In this document: positions 1-6,583 of the stretch, in pieces | Layout of the letters: each line of letters starts with the position of its first letter | Numbering within the stretch: position 1 is the stretch's first letter | NCBI GenBank assembly: GCA_027022125.1 | Contig: JALVZI010000497.1 | Coordinates: forward strand, 1-21,830 | Length of the DNA stretch: 21,830 bases | Source: Anaerolineae bacterium | GTDB lineage: Bacteria; Chloroflexota; Anaerolineae; 4572-78 | Direction: 5' to 3' | Notes under the pieces: model-generated | Databases searched by the model: none | What the model was told of the DNA's origin: nothing | Seen by the model: the letters and a program-made list of their open reading frames with translations, nothing else | Position numbers and translations under genes: made by a program

Positions 1-55
1 TTCGTGAAAATTAGATGCAAAAAAGAGAGAGAAGGGTAAAAGTTTCATTTAGTTC
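1..55. repeat. Left copy of a ~55-bp imperfect inverted repeat
   Basis: The reverse complement of this stretch matches 1540-1592 over its whole length, with about four substitutions and one 2-nt indel. Both copies carry a T-rich/pyrimidine tract, GCATC and the core AACTAAATGAAACTTTTAC. The two copies flank the exported-protein gene at 257-1387 in opposite orientation. The left copy is cut by the window edge, so its true length is unknown. No transposase or target-site duplication is visible. It is more likely a dispersed intergenic repeat than a transposon end. Confidence 0.75.
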
Positions 56-61
56 AATGTC

Positions 62-95
62 ATTCCGGAAATTTCCGCAGGAAATTATCCGGAAT
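62..95. repeat. Long near-perfect palindrome (REP-like)
   Basis: A 15-nt left arm (62-76) pairs with a right arm (80-95) around a 3-nt loop (77-79), with a single bulged A at 87. The outer part is ATTCCGGA/TCCGGAAT and the inner part AATTTCC/GGAAATT. No T tract follows on either strand, so it is not a canonical intrinsic terminator. Its flanks (GTCATTCC before, GGAATCC after) resemble REP-type extragenic palindromes found in many bacterial genomes. It lies downstream of the minus-strand exported-protein gene. Confidence 0.7.
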
Positions 96-114
96 CCATA
101 GCAGAAAATGATAG

Positions 115-151
115 ATTCCCGCATTCGTACTCGCGGGGCACAGGCGGGAAT
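115..151. repeat. Second palindrome, ATTCCCGC/GCGGGAAT
   Basis: Perfect 8-bp arms (115-122 and 144-151) enclose a 21-nt centre rich in CG and G. The end sequences mirror those of the palindrome at 62-95 but in the opposite orientation, so the two together look like a two-unit BIME-style arrangement. Whether the unit recurs elsewhere in the genome cannot be seen from this window. Confidence 0.6.
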
Positions 152-256
152 GCCATAACCAAGAATCAGAATTGGTTGCGGAAATTTTTGTGCACCGGCA
201 AAAAGTTTCAATCAGTTTTCTGACAAGAAATTCCAATGGCAGTGATAATATACCAT

Positions 257-1387
257 TCAACGCAACACCAACGGTAGATAAATGCGCTGCATCGGGATGC
301 GCTGTGCCAAGATAGCAGCATCCATCGCATCCATCCACGCCCGCCGCTCCGCCGGATGAGCAAAATCCCACTGATGCACAAAGATAGATAGGGCTTCGCT
401 CAGTGTCGGCGAGCCGGTAATGGCAAGGGTGGCATTCATATCCAGTGGATAAAATTGCCCTTCACCCGTTAAACTGCGTGCAACCAATTCGCTATAAATG
501 GCATGAATGGCTTCATCCGTGCGGAGTGAATCGGTATAGGTATAAAATTCTCGCCCGTGAACATCGTCGGGTTGAGGAGAAATGGGATTGTAATTGCAAG
601 CATCGGTACCGGTGAGGGTATGTGTTCCCCACGGCATTCCCAGTGCATCCATTGCGGCAATACACTCTCGGTGAGAGTAGTAGTCTGCCAATGAATGGAT
701 GTAGGTGGCAAACGCTTCCAACGACCCAGATTGTATATCGGTAGTGATGACAGCAGTGCGGGTAAATAGACATTTTGCTTGCATCACTGTAAAATCGCCG
801 GGACCACCCCACGCATAGGCTTCATACGCGGTCAACGTGTTGGTGATGCCCCACGCCCAATCGTGCAACGCACCCAATTCTCGCTGATTATTGTGCGGAA
901 AATGAAAGAATGGGGAATAGGGTCCAAACCGAGAAGTGATACAATGGTCAGGGTCTTTCATACTGCCCCATAGGGGCCAAATTTCGTTTGAGTGCAATTT
1001 TACACCGCACACCAAATTGGGGTTAGGCGGTGGTGGGAACTCGCCGCCGGTGCAATTGGTATATGAAATAGCGCTACCAGGACCAATTTCCTCCGAATCA
1101 ACCAATTGGTTCCAAATTTGCAAGCGGATGCTATCGGTAACAGAAAAACCCGCTGCCAATGCCAATCCGTATGTTAAATCATCATGGATGGTGCTGATTT
1201 CCTCCCAATCACTGCCGGTCTGTCCGGTATATGGGTCACGGAAATAAAGAGGTTCTTCAGCAAATGCGAAGGCTAGTGTCACCCCGATAAATAACGCTAA
1301 AACCGGTATCAGCATCAATTGTAATAGTCGTAATTTTTTGCCTTTACCAAAAATACCGACAAACCATTGCGTTGAAAACACATTCAT
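257..1387 (-). CDS. Exported hypothetical protein, zinc phospholipase C/S1-P1-nuclease-like
   Basis: A 376-aa protein of unknown function. The chosen ATG at 1387 has a strong GGGAGGG ribosome-binding site (1394-1400). An upstream in-frame ATG at 1492 would overlap the promoter and is rejected. Residues 15-43 form a signal peptide: a KGKK basic stretch, a hydrophobic core, then AFA-EE. The mature part is rich in His, Trp and Asp. It contains HDD at 68-70, HFPH at 162-165, HDWAWG at 175-180 and, most telling, IHSLADYYSH at 230-239. That last stretch is an HxxxDxxxH metal site like the one in all-helical zinc phospholipase C and S1/P1 nuclease folds. The protein ends in IYLPLVLR, a tail I associate with Chloroflexota secreted proteins. 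Four cysteines (112, 127, 149, 206) could form disulphides. The enzymatic role is inference; only the fold class is suggested. It stands alone, divergent from the UbiA-like gene. Confidence 0.75.
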   Translation of the reverse strand: MNVFSTQWFVGIFGKGKKLRLLQLMLIPVLALFIGVTLAFAFAEEPLYFRDPYTGQTGSDWEEISTIHDDLTYGLALAAGFSVTDSIRLQIWNQLVDSEEIGPGSAISYTNCTGGEFPPPPNPNLVCGVKLHSNEIWPLWGSMKDPDHCITSRFGPYSPFFHFPHNNQRELGALHDWAWGITNTLTAYEAYAWGGPGDFTVMQAKCLFTRTAVITTDIQSGSLEAFATYIHSLADYYSHRECIAAMDALGMPWGTHTLTGTDACNYNPISPQPDDVHGREFYTYTDSLRTDEAIHAIYSELVARSLTGEGQFYPLDMNATLAITGSPTLSEALSIFVHQWDFAHPAERRAWMDAMDAAILAQRIPMQRIYLPLVLR

Positions 1388-1474
1388 TATTTTCCCTCCC
1401 AAAAACTGTATTAACTTTTGTGTCATCTGTGCAATATTGAGTATGCGGTTGATGTGGCATACACCGGTAGTATA

Positions 1475-1503
1475 ACTATAACATATTTCCATCGGGTTGT
1501 CAG
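1475..1503 (-). promoter_or_regulatory. Sigma70-type promoter for the exported-protein gene
   Basis: On the minus strand CTGACA (1498-1503) is followed by exactly 17 nt and then TATAGT (1475-1480). This matches the -35/-10 consensus with one mismatch in each box. Transcription would start near 1468, giving a leader of about 80 nt before the ATG at 1387. It excludes the longer in-frame start at 1492. Confidence 0.6.
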
Positions 1504-1539
1504 CATTATATCAAAAAATCGGCAAGGCAGTTACAAATA

Positions 1540-1592
1540 GAACTAAATGAAACTTTTACTCTTCTTTCTTTTTTGCATCGAATTTTCACAAA
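1540..1592. repeat. Right copy of the ~55-bp inverted repeat
   Basis: This is the partner of positions 1-55 in opposite orientation. It shares the core AACTAAATGAAACTTTTAC and the pyrimidine tract ending in GCATC. It continues on the right into an AT-rich stretch (to about 1632) that partly resembles 4850-4913, so it may be one end of a longer dispersed element. Confidence 0.75.
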
Positions 1593-1632
1593 TTTCACAG
1601 ATTTTATGCTTAAATTTGAGAAATTCGCGTTA
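1581..1632. repeat. AT-rich degenerate intergenic repeat, copy A
   Basis: The succession CACAAATTTCAC ... TTAAATTTGA ... AATTCGCGTTAA recurs in the same order, with gaps, at 4850-4913 (CACAAATTAACAC ... AAAATTTGAATTC ... AATTCGCGGTTAA). The similarity is visible by eye but imperfect. It suggests a decayed dispersed element of non-coding DNA. Confidence 0.45.
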
Positions 1633-1719
1633 ATTTGATGTGGAAATCCGATCAAACAAAAAGTTTCAACAAGTTTATAGACCAACTTTGTATGGTGCGC
1701 AATTGCCCTGCCACACCGC

Positions 1720-1748
1720 TTGACCATCCCCGTGGAATGGGGTATATT
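1720..1748 (+). promoter_or_regulatory. Sigma70-type promoter for the UbiA-like gene
   Basis: TTGACC (1720-1725), a 17-nt spacer and TATATT (1743-1748) form a near-consensus promoter. The start point would be near 1755, leaving a ~20-nt leader that contains the AAAGGAG ribosome-binding site at 1763-1769 before the ATG at 1776. Confidence 0.65.
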
Positions 1749-1775
1749 GCCCTAACGACATTAAAGGAGTGCAGT

Positions 1776-2645
1776 ATGCTGCGTGCACTTTTAAAGACGA
1801 TGCGCCCCAAGCAATGGGTTAAAAACGCCGCTATTTTTGCGGCGCTGGTTTTCGATGAAAAGTTGTTCGCCTCCGGCTACTTGCTTGATGCGCTGGCAGG
1901 ATTTTTTCTGCTGTGTATGGTATCCGGCACGGTGTATATCATCAACGATGTGGTAGATGTTGAAAAAGACCGCGCCCATCCCAAAAAGAAAAACCGCCCG
2001 ATTGCGTCGGGGTGGTTGCCGGTAAAAACCGCTACTGCCGCCGCGATTGTGCTGCCGCTGGTGGTTATCCCGCTTAGTTTTGCGCTGAACATCGCTTTCG
2101 GCGCACTGATGTTGCTGTATCTGCTGCTGCAACTGGCATACTCGTTTAAATTGAAACACGTAGCAATTATTGACGTGCTGACCATCGCCGCCGGATTTGT
2201 CATTCGGGTGGCGGCGGGCGTGGTGCTGGTTGCCGTAGCTCGGTTTTCGCCGTGGTTGTATGTGGTCACCACCCTGCTATCGCTGCTGATGGGGTTTGGC
2301 AAGCGACGGCAGGAATGGCTGATGGCAAAAAACGGTGTTAAAAATACGCGCGCCATTCTGGAAGAATATAATTTGCCGTTTTTGGATAACGTCATCACTG
2401 TTGTTGCCACCAGCACGGTGATGGCATACTCGCTGTACACCTTCAGCGCGCCGAATCTACCCCCCAACCATTGGATGATGCTGACCATACCTTTTGTAAT
2501 TTACGGCATTTTTCGGTATTTATATGCGTTGCACGTGCTCGACAGCGGCGGCGACCCCACCGATATGCTGATGGAAGACCGCCCGCTGCAAATTACGGTG
2601 GTGCTGTGGGGCATCGCCATCGTGGGCATTTTGTACTTCTTTTAA
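1776..2645 (+). CDS. UbiA-family prenyl-phosphate transferase (decaprenyl-phosphate phosphoribosyltransferase-like)
   Basis: A 289-aa integral membrane protein. The ATG at 1776 follows AAAGGAG by 6 nt; an in-frame start 47 codons upstream lies before the promoter and is rejected. MRPKQWVKN at residues 9-17 is typical of the subgroup that transfers phosphoribose from PRPP to polyprenyl phosphate (Rv3806c type). The first Asp-rich motif is N57-D58-x2-D61-x3-D65, followed by HPKKKNRPIASG (68-79). The second region is YSFKLK (122-127) with D133. Roughly eight to nine hydrophobic helices alternate with these loops. In actinobacteria the product feeds decaprenyl-phospho-arabinose synthesis. Here the acceptor lipid and final glycan are unknown. 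The partner DprE-like genes are not in the window. UbiA family membership is certain, the exact substrate is probable. Confidence 0.88.
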   Translation: MLRALLKTMRPKQWVKNAAIFAALVFDEKLFASGYLLDALAGFFLLCMVSGTVYIINDVVDVEKDRAHPKKKNRPIASGWLPVKTATAAAIVLPLVVIPLSFALNIAFGALMLLYLLLQLAYSFKLKHVAIIDVLTIAAGFVIRVAAGVVLVAVARFSPWLYVVTTLLSLLMGFGKRRQEWLMAKNGVKNTRAILEEYNLPFLDNVITVVATSTVMAYSLYTFSAPNLPPNHWMMLTIPFVIYGIFRYLYALHVLDSGGDPTDMLMEDRPLQITVVLWGIAIVGILYFF

Positions 2646-2668
2646 GCGAATGTTACGCAACCGAGAAC

Positions 2669-2697
2669 TTGACCAAATAAAAGTTAAAATGTAACCA
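2669..2697 (+). promoter_or_regulatory. Weak candidate promoter for the PIG-L gene
   Basis: TTGACC (2669-2674) with a 17-nt spacer leads to TAACCA (2692-2697), a poor -10 box. The spacer is A-rich. The 113-bp gap after the UbiA-like gene, with no terminator visible, leaves read-through equally possible. Confidence 0.3.
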
Positions 2698-2758
2698 CGC
2701 CACTGCAACGTTTGTTTTGCCAAATTTTCGACTACATAACGCCAAAGGAGCAAACGAC

Positions 2759-3610
2759 ATGAAATTTCACCAACCAAATGCAAAAATTTTTGTTCCCGAT
2801 GGTACGCCGCCAGATGAAGCGCTTGCACGCACTACCCATCTGGCAATCGGGGCGCATCAAGATGATTTGGAAATTATGGCAGCAGACGGCATTTTTGCCT
2901 GTTTCCGCCAACCCGACCGCTGGTTTACAGGCGTAGTGGTTACCAACGGACGCGGGTCGCCGCGCAGTGGCATTTACGGCAATTACAACGACGACCAGAT
3001 GTGGGCGGTGCGCAACACCGAGCAGCAAAAAGCCGCCATCATCGGCGAGTATGCGGCGCAGATTTTTCTCGATTTTCCCAGCGCGGCGGTGAAAGACGGC
3101 AACAACGCCGACCCCGTCGCCGACATCGCCAAAATTTTGCGCGCCACCCGCCCCGACATCGTTTACACCCACAATTTGGCAGACAAACACAACACCCATA
3201 TCGGCGTGACACTGAAAACTATCGCCGCCATCCGGCAACTGCCACCGGCGGAACGCCCGAAAACGCTGTATGGCTGCGAAGTTTGGCGCGATTTGGATTG
3301 GCTGCCAGACGAGCGAAAAGTGGCATTCAACCTATCGCAATTTGAAAACCTGCAAATGGCGCTAGTCGGCGTGTTCGATTCGCAGGTGAGCGGTGGCAAA
3401 CGATACGACCTCGCCACAATGGGGCGTCGGCGGGCAAACGCAACCTATTTTGCCAGCCATGCCACCGATGCAGTCACACTGCAATCATTTGCGATGGATT
3501 TATCGCCGCTCATTACCGACGAGACATTATCTCCCACAGATTTTGTGCAACAACATATTGCCGCGTTCGCCGATGACGTGCGTCAGCGTATTGAGAAAAT
3601 AAGGATGTGA
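2759..3610 (+). CDS. PIG-L/LmbE-family N-deacetylase
   Basis: A 283-aa protein with an AAAGGAG ribosome-binding site (2744-2750) 8 nt before the ATG. The zinc site of the family is clear. GAHQDDLE (31-38) supplies the His-x-Asp-Asp triad, where the usual Pro of AHPDD is Gln. YTHNLADKHNTH (136-147) supplies the distal histidines H144 and H147. These enzymes remove an acetyl group from N-acetylglucosamine moieties, for example in GlcNAc-phosphatidylinositol, GlcNAc-malate (bacillithiol) or GlcNAc-inositol (mycothiol). There is no signal peptide, so it should be cytoplasmic. The next gene, 119 bp downstream, is a SIS-domain aminosugar isomerase/deaminase, which fits deacetylation followed by sugar-phosphate conversion. 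The substrate cannot be fixed from sequence. Confidence 0.88.
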   Translation: MKFHQPNAKIFVPDGTPPDEALARTTHLAIGAHQDDLEIMAADGIFACFRQPDRWFTGVVVTNGRGSPRSGIYGNYNDDQMWAVRNTEQQKAAIIGEYAAQIFLDFPSAAVKDGNNADPVADIAKILRATRPDIVYTHNLADKHNTHIGVTLKTIAAIRQLPPAERPKTLYGCEVWRDLDWLPDERKVAFNLSQFENLQMALVGVFDSQVSGGKRYDLATMGRRRANATYFASHATDAVTLQSFAMDLSPLITDETLSPTDFVQQHIAAFADDVRQRIEKIRM

Positions 3611-3729
3611 TACTTTCAGAAAATCAAATACAACTGTGATTGTGAATAATCTTGAAGGGTAAAAAAATTATAGGGCGCTCATTTGAAAAAATGTTCATTT
3701 AAAAACCAATGTTACACACAGGAAATAGC

Positions 3730-4779
3730 ATGCAAAACATCGAGCAATCATTTTTATACCGGGAAATTCACCAGCAACCGGAAACACTGGCAAAACTGCT
3801 GGCGGCAGAAAAATCGACCGCCGCCGCGCTGGCGACGGCAATCCGCGCACGCGAAATTTCGCAGGTGGTCATCGCCGCACGCGGCACATCCGATAACGCG
3901 GGGCGATACGCGCAATATCTGCTCGGCGCGATGAACGGGATGCTGGTGACGCTGGCAACACCGAGCCTTTTTTCCATTTACCACCACCCGCCGGTGTTCG
4001 GGAATGCGCTGGTGCTGGGAATCAGTCAAAGCGGCAAAAGCCCCGACATCGTTTCGGTGCTGGCGGAAGCGAAAAAACAGGGTGCGCTGACCGCCGCCAT
4101 CACCAACCAACCCGACTCGGATTTGGCGCAGCACGCCGATTTCACCATTGCGCTGCACGCCGGTGCGGAAAAATCGGTGGCGGCGACCAAAACCTACACC
4201 GCTGAACTGACCGCCATCGCTATGCTCAGCACGGCGCTCGCCGCCGATGGCGAAATGGCAACCGCGCTGGAAACGCTGCCGCAAGCCGTATCGGAAACGC
4301 TGGCGCTCAACCCGCAGGTGGCGCAGGGGGTGGAACGATACCGTTATATGCAGCACTGTGTGGTTATCGGGCGAGGATTCAATTACGCCACCGCGTTCGA
4401 GTTGGCGCTGAAACTGAAAGAACTAACTTACACCATCGTCGAGCCGTATTCCAGCGCAGATTTTCAGCACGGACCGCTGGCGGTCATCGAACCGGGATTT
4501 CCGGTGATTGTGGTCGCGCCGGTGGGCGTTATTCTGCCCGAAATGCAATCGTTTGTGCAAACGGTGAAATCTCGCGGTGCGGAAGTGGTGGTCATCGGCA
4601 ATGATGATGCCGCGCTGGCAGAGGCGCAACTGCCGCTGACCATTTCCGCCGTGCCGGAATGGCTGTCGCCGGTGGTGGCGATTCTGCCGGGACAGTTGTT
4701 CGCTATGCATCTGGCGCACACGCGGCATTACCCGCTCGATACGCCGCGCGGGTTACAGAAAGTTACCGAAACTATTTGA
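3730..4779 (+). CDS. Double-SIS sugar isomerase / glucosamine-6-phosphate deaminase-like (NagB-II/GlmS-C type)
   Basis: A 349-aa cytoplasmic protein with two SIS domains and no glutaminase domain. The ATG at 3730 is preceded by AGGA; an in-frame ATG at 3709 lacks a ribosome-binding site. SIS-1 holds ARGTSDNAG (50-58), GISQSGKSPD (97-106) and AEKSVAATKTYTAE (146-159). SIS-2 holds GRGFNYATAFELALKLKE (214-231) and SSADFQHGP (241-249), and the tail has PRGLQKVTE. This layout equals the isomerase half of GlmS and is the form taken by NagB-II deaminases and AgaS-like enzymes, which turn glucosamine-6-P into fructose-6-P. The lack of an N-terminal glutamine amidotransferase argues for a catabolic deaminase or isomerase. 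Its neighbour is a PIG-L deacetylase. A terminator follows 17 bp downstream. Confidence 0.88.
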   Translation: MQNIEQSFLYREIHQQPETLAKLLAAEKSTAAALATAIRAREISQVVIAARGTSDNAGRYAQYLLGAMNGMLVTLATPSLFSIYHHPPVFGNALVLGISQSGKSPDIVSVLAEAKKQGALTAAITNQPDSDLAQHADFTIALHAGAEKSVAATKTYTAELTAIAMLSTALAADGEMATALETLPQAVSETLALNPQVAQGVERYRYMQHCVVIGRGFNYATAFELALKLKELTYTIVEPYSSADFQHGPLAVIEPGFPVIVVAPVGVILPEMQSFVQTVKSRGAEVVVIGNDDAALAEAQLPLTISAVPEWLSPVVAILPGQLFAMHLAHTRHYPLDTPRGLQKVTETI

Positions 4780-4795
4780 CAGAGGTACAACGCAA

Positions 4796-4829
4796 AAAAC
4801 CCTGTCGGCAACAAGCTCGGCAGGGTTTT
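4796..4829. terminator. Bidirectional intrinsic terminator between converging operons
   Basis: Arms AAAACCCTGTCG (4796-4807) and CGGCAGGGTTTT (4818-4829) form a 12-bp stem with one G-T pair and a 10-nt loop. An A tract precedes and a T-rich stretch follows, so it works on both strands. It ends the plus-strand SIS gene (stop at 4779). It lies about 107 bp beyond the rpsI stop and can end the long minus-strand ribosomal transcript. Confidence 0.85.
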
Positions 4830-4849
4830 GTATTTTCCCGTTATTTTTA

Positions 4850-4913
4850 CCACAAATTAACACAAATATCCCAAATCTAAAATTTGAATTCGTGACAATT
4901 CGCGGTTAAATTC
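4850..4913. repeat. AT-rich degenerate intergenic repeat, copy B
   Basis: This shares the ordered blocks CACAAATT, AAATTTGA and AATTCGCG-GTTAA with 1581-1632. It sits just beyond the rpsI end, between the terminator and the ribosomal block. It also contains AATTCGTGACAATT, which resembles the first bases of the window (TTCGTGAAAATT). It is probably a decayed dispersed repeat. Confidence 0.45.
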
Positions 4914-4935
4914 CGGTGGGTGCAAATTCCGAAAT

Positions 4936-5340
4936 TTAACGTTTGGTGTATTGCGGGGCTTTGCGGGCGCGTTTGAGACCCGGTTTTTTCCGCTCTTTCA
5001 CGCGGGCATCGCGGGTGAGTAACCCGTGCTGGCGCAGTGTGGGGCGCAATTCAGGGTCAATTTTCAGCAATGCACGCGCGATACCCAATTTCACGGCATC
5101 GGCTTGCCCGGTAACTCCGCCGCCCATCACTTTTACGCTGATATCAAATTTGTTCTCGAAGTTGGTAACTTTCAGCGGGGTCATAATCGCCCGCACGTCA
5201 ACATCGCGCGTGAAATATTGTTCCAACGGTTTATTGTTCACCACAAACACGCTGTCGCCGGTGCTTTCAAACAGGCGCACGCGCGCAGTTGCTTCTTTTC
5301 GCCGTCCAATGCCTTCTTCGTAGCGACCTTCCATTGCCAT
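4936..5340 (-). CDS. rpsI: 30S ribosomal protein S9
   Basis: 134 aa, the usual S9 length plus a few residues. The family core is GIGRRKEATARVRL near the N-terminus, then VMGGGVTGQADAVKLGIARA mid-protein. The conserved basic tail VKERKKPGLKRARKAPQYTKR reaches into the P site of the 30S subunit and ends in the almost invariant Lys-Arg. The ATG at 5340 has GGGAG 9 nt upstream; a second ATG two codons later is an alternative. It is the last gene of the block, 17 bp after rplM, the standard L13-S9 pair. The terminator at 4796-4829 lies downstream. Confidence 0.97.
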   Translation of the reverse strand: MAMEGRYEEGIGRRKEATARVRLFESTGDSVFVVNNKPLEQYFTRDVDVRAIMTPLKVTNFENKFDISVKVMGGGVTGQADAVKLGIARALLKIDPELRPTLRQHGLLTRDARVKERKKPGLKRARKAPQYTKR

Positions 5341-5357
5341 ATGACGATTCTCCCTCT

Positions 5358-5786
5358 TTACAATTCTAGCGGCTCAGGTTGCTGAGCGGCGTGCGGATGG
5401 TTGGGACCCGCATATACTTTCAGTTTTTTGTACATTTTCCGCCCCAGTTTGTTTTTGGGCAACATCCCTTTTACGGCGGCTTCGATGACACGTTCGGGGA
5501 ATTTTTTCAGTTGGTCGCGCAGTGTCACTTCGCGCAGCCCGCCGGGATACCCCGAATGGCGATAGTATTTTTTCTGGTCAAGTTTTTGTCCGGTGACGAC
5601 CACTTTTTCGGCGTTGATAACGATGACAAAATCGCCACAATCAACGTGCGGGGTGTAAATGGGTTTGTGTTTTCCGCGCAGAATCGTGGCAATTTGTGTT
5701 GCCAAACGACCCAATGTTTTCCCCTGCGCGTCCACAACGTACCATTTTCGCTCCACGTCTTGTGCTTTGGCAGTATATGTTTTCAC
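5358..5786 (-). CDS. rplM: 50S ribosomal protein L13
   Basis: 142 aa, the normal bacterial L13 length. It contains KTYTAKAQDVERKWYVVDA, the strongly conserved LGRLATQIA, then YYRHSGYPGGLRE and GMLPKNKLGRKMYKKLKVY. L13 binds 23S rRNA early in 50S assembly. The start codon is GTG (5784-5786), preceded by GGAG at a wide spacing. It follows truA by 36 bp and precedes rpsI by 17 bp, so it is cotranscribed with both. Confidence 0.97.
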   Translation of the reverse strand: MKTYTAKAQDVERKWYVVDAQGKTLGRLATQIATILRGKHKPIYTPHVDCGDFVIVINAEKVVVTGQKLDQKKYYRHSGYPGGLREVTLRDQLKKFPERVIEAAVKGMLPKNKLGRKMYKKLKVYAGPNHPHAAQQPEPLEL

Positions 5787-5822
5787 TGTACCACTTCTCC
5801 TAACAAGGGTTTCAATCCTATT

Positions 5823-6572
5823 TCAATACGTTACGTTTATCAAACATAAACCTGCGGCTGAAGCCGGGGCTCCTGCTTCGGCGCGATTTTTTGTTTGCAA
5901 AACGTGTTTTACATCTTCCACAGCCATCTTTCCCTGCCCGACCAGCACCATTGTGCCCACAATTCGCCGCACCATGCGATACAAAAACGCATTCGCGGTG
6001 ATGAAAAATGTGATTTCGCTGCCTGTTTGTCGCCATTCGGCTTGGGTTACGGTGCGAACGGTGTTGTCGCCCTGCGGCGGCTGTCCAAACGCGGCGAAAT
6101 CGTGTGTGCCCAGCAAAAAGTTGCTGGCGCGCTGCATTCGGTCAACATCCAGCGGCTGCGGAACGTGCCATGTGTACCGCCGACGCAACACATCGGGCAG
6201 TGGTTGGTTCAAAATGGTGTACCGATACTGCCGGCTGCGGGCGTCGAACCGCGGATGGAAAGACGGGTGTATGGTTGTTAATGTTTGTACAACGATATCC
6301 GGCGGCAAATTGGCGTTCAATGCTTTTTGCAGTGCGGTTTCGGGGTGATGCCAATGTGCTTTGAACGCTATTACCTGCCCGATAGCGTGAACGCCGCTAT
6401 CGGTTCTACCGGCGCCGGTGATGCGTGTCGGGGTTTTCAGGATTTTCTGCAATGTTTGCTCGATGACCCCTTGCACGGTTCTGCCGCTTGCCTGAATTTG
6501 GTATCCCAAAAAATCGGTTCCATCATAGGCTATGACGGCTTTATACGCTTGCACCGGCGTTTCTTCCGACAA
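5823..6572 (-). CDS. truA: tRNA pseudouridine(38-40) synthase
   Basis: Up to 249 aa. TruA isomerises uridines 38-40 in the anticodon arm of tRNAs. The catalytic Asp lies in GAGRTDSGVHA (53-63, D58). Other family motifs are AYDGTDFLGYQ near the start, DARSRQYRYTI mid-protein and FLYRMVRRIVGTM. The C-terminal AGAPASAAGLCLINVTY corresponds to the usual AGPTAPxxGLxLxxVxY. The longest frame starts at a TTG (6570-6572) without a good ribosome-binding site. A GTG six codons later (6552-6554), with GGAAG upstream, is an alternative that would trim the protein to the usual N-terminus. It is 11 bp behind rplQ, a common arrangement. The C-terminal codons contain a small hairpin (5857-5882). Confidence 0.95.
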   Translation of the reverse strand: MSEETPVQAYKAVIAYDGTDFLGYQIQASGRTVQGVIEQTLQKILKTPTRITGAGRTDSGVHAIGQVIAFKAHWHHPETALQKALNANLPPDIVVQTLTTIHPSFHPRFDARSRQYRYTILNQPLPDVLRRRYTWHVPQPLDVDRMQRASNFLLGTHDFAAFGQPPQGDNTVRTVTQAEWRQTGSEITFFITANAFLYRMVRRIVGTMVLVGQGKMAVEDVKHVLQTKNRAEAGAPASAAGLCLINVTY

Positions 6573-6583
6573 ATTTTCGCTCG

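Larger units (their letters stand above)
1388..1775. other. 388-bp divergent intergenic region
   Basis: This space separates the minus-strand exported-protein gene from the plus-strand UbiA-like gene. It holds a promoter for each (1475-1503 and 1720-1748) and a GTATGC/GCATAC inverted repeat at 1441-1462 within the presumed 5' leader of the exported-protein gene. It also holds the right inverted-repeat copy (1540-1592) and an AT-rich degenerate repeat (1581-1632). A 13-nt string CAAAAAGTTTCAA at 1657-1669 also occurs at 199-211. I see no credible gene here. Confidence 0.6.

Noticed and set aside
62..95. Intrinsic terminator of the exported-protein gene
   Set aside because: The stem is strong but lacks a T tract on either strand.
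60..371. 103-aa minus-strand frame near the left edge
   Set aside because: It overlaps the end of the exported-protein gene and runs through the palindromes; no coding character.
1..1592. Complete transposon bounded by the inverted repeats
   Set aside because: No transposase-like gene and no target duplication is visible, and the left end is cut, so only a repeat pair is reported.
1506..1727. 73-aa minus-strand frame in the divergent intergenic region
   Set aside because: It runs through the repeat and both promoters, has no ribosome-binding site and low-complexity content.
1877..2488. 203-aa minus-strand frame opposite the UbiA-like gene
   Set aside because: Antisense to a recognisable membrane protein; Ser/Thr-rich composition typical of a reverse-strand shadow.
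3754..4356. 200-aa minus-strand frame opposite the SIS gene
   Set aside because: Arg/Gly/His-rich antisense shadow without homology that I can recognise.
5659..6348. 229-aa plus-strand open frame opposite truA and rplM
   Set aside because: It lies antisense to two certain genes, has unnatural Cys/Arg-rich composition and no ribosome-binding site. It is a shadow of their codon use.
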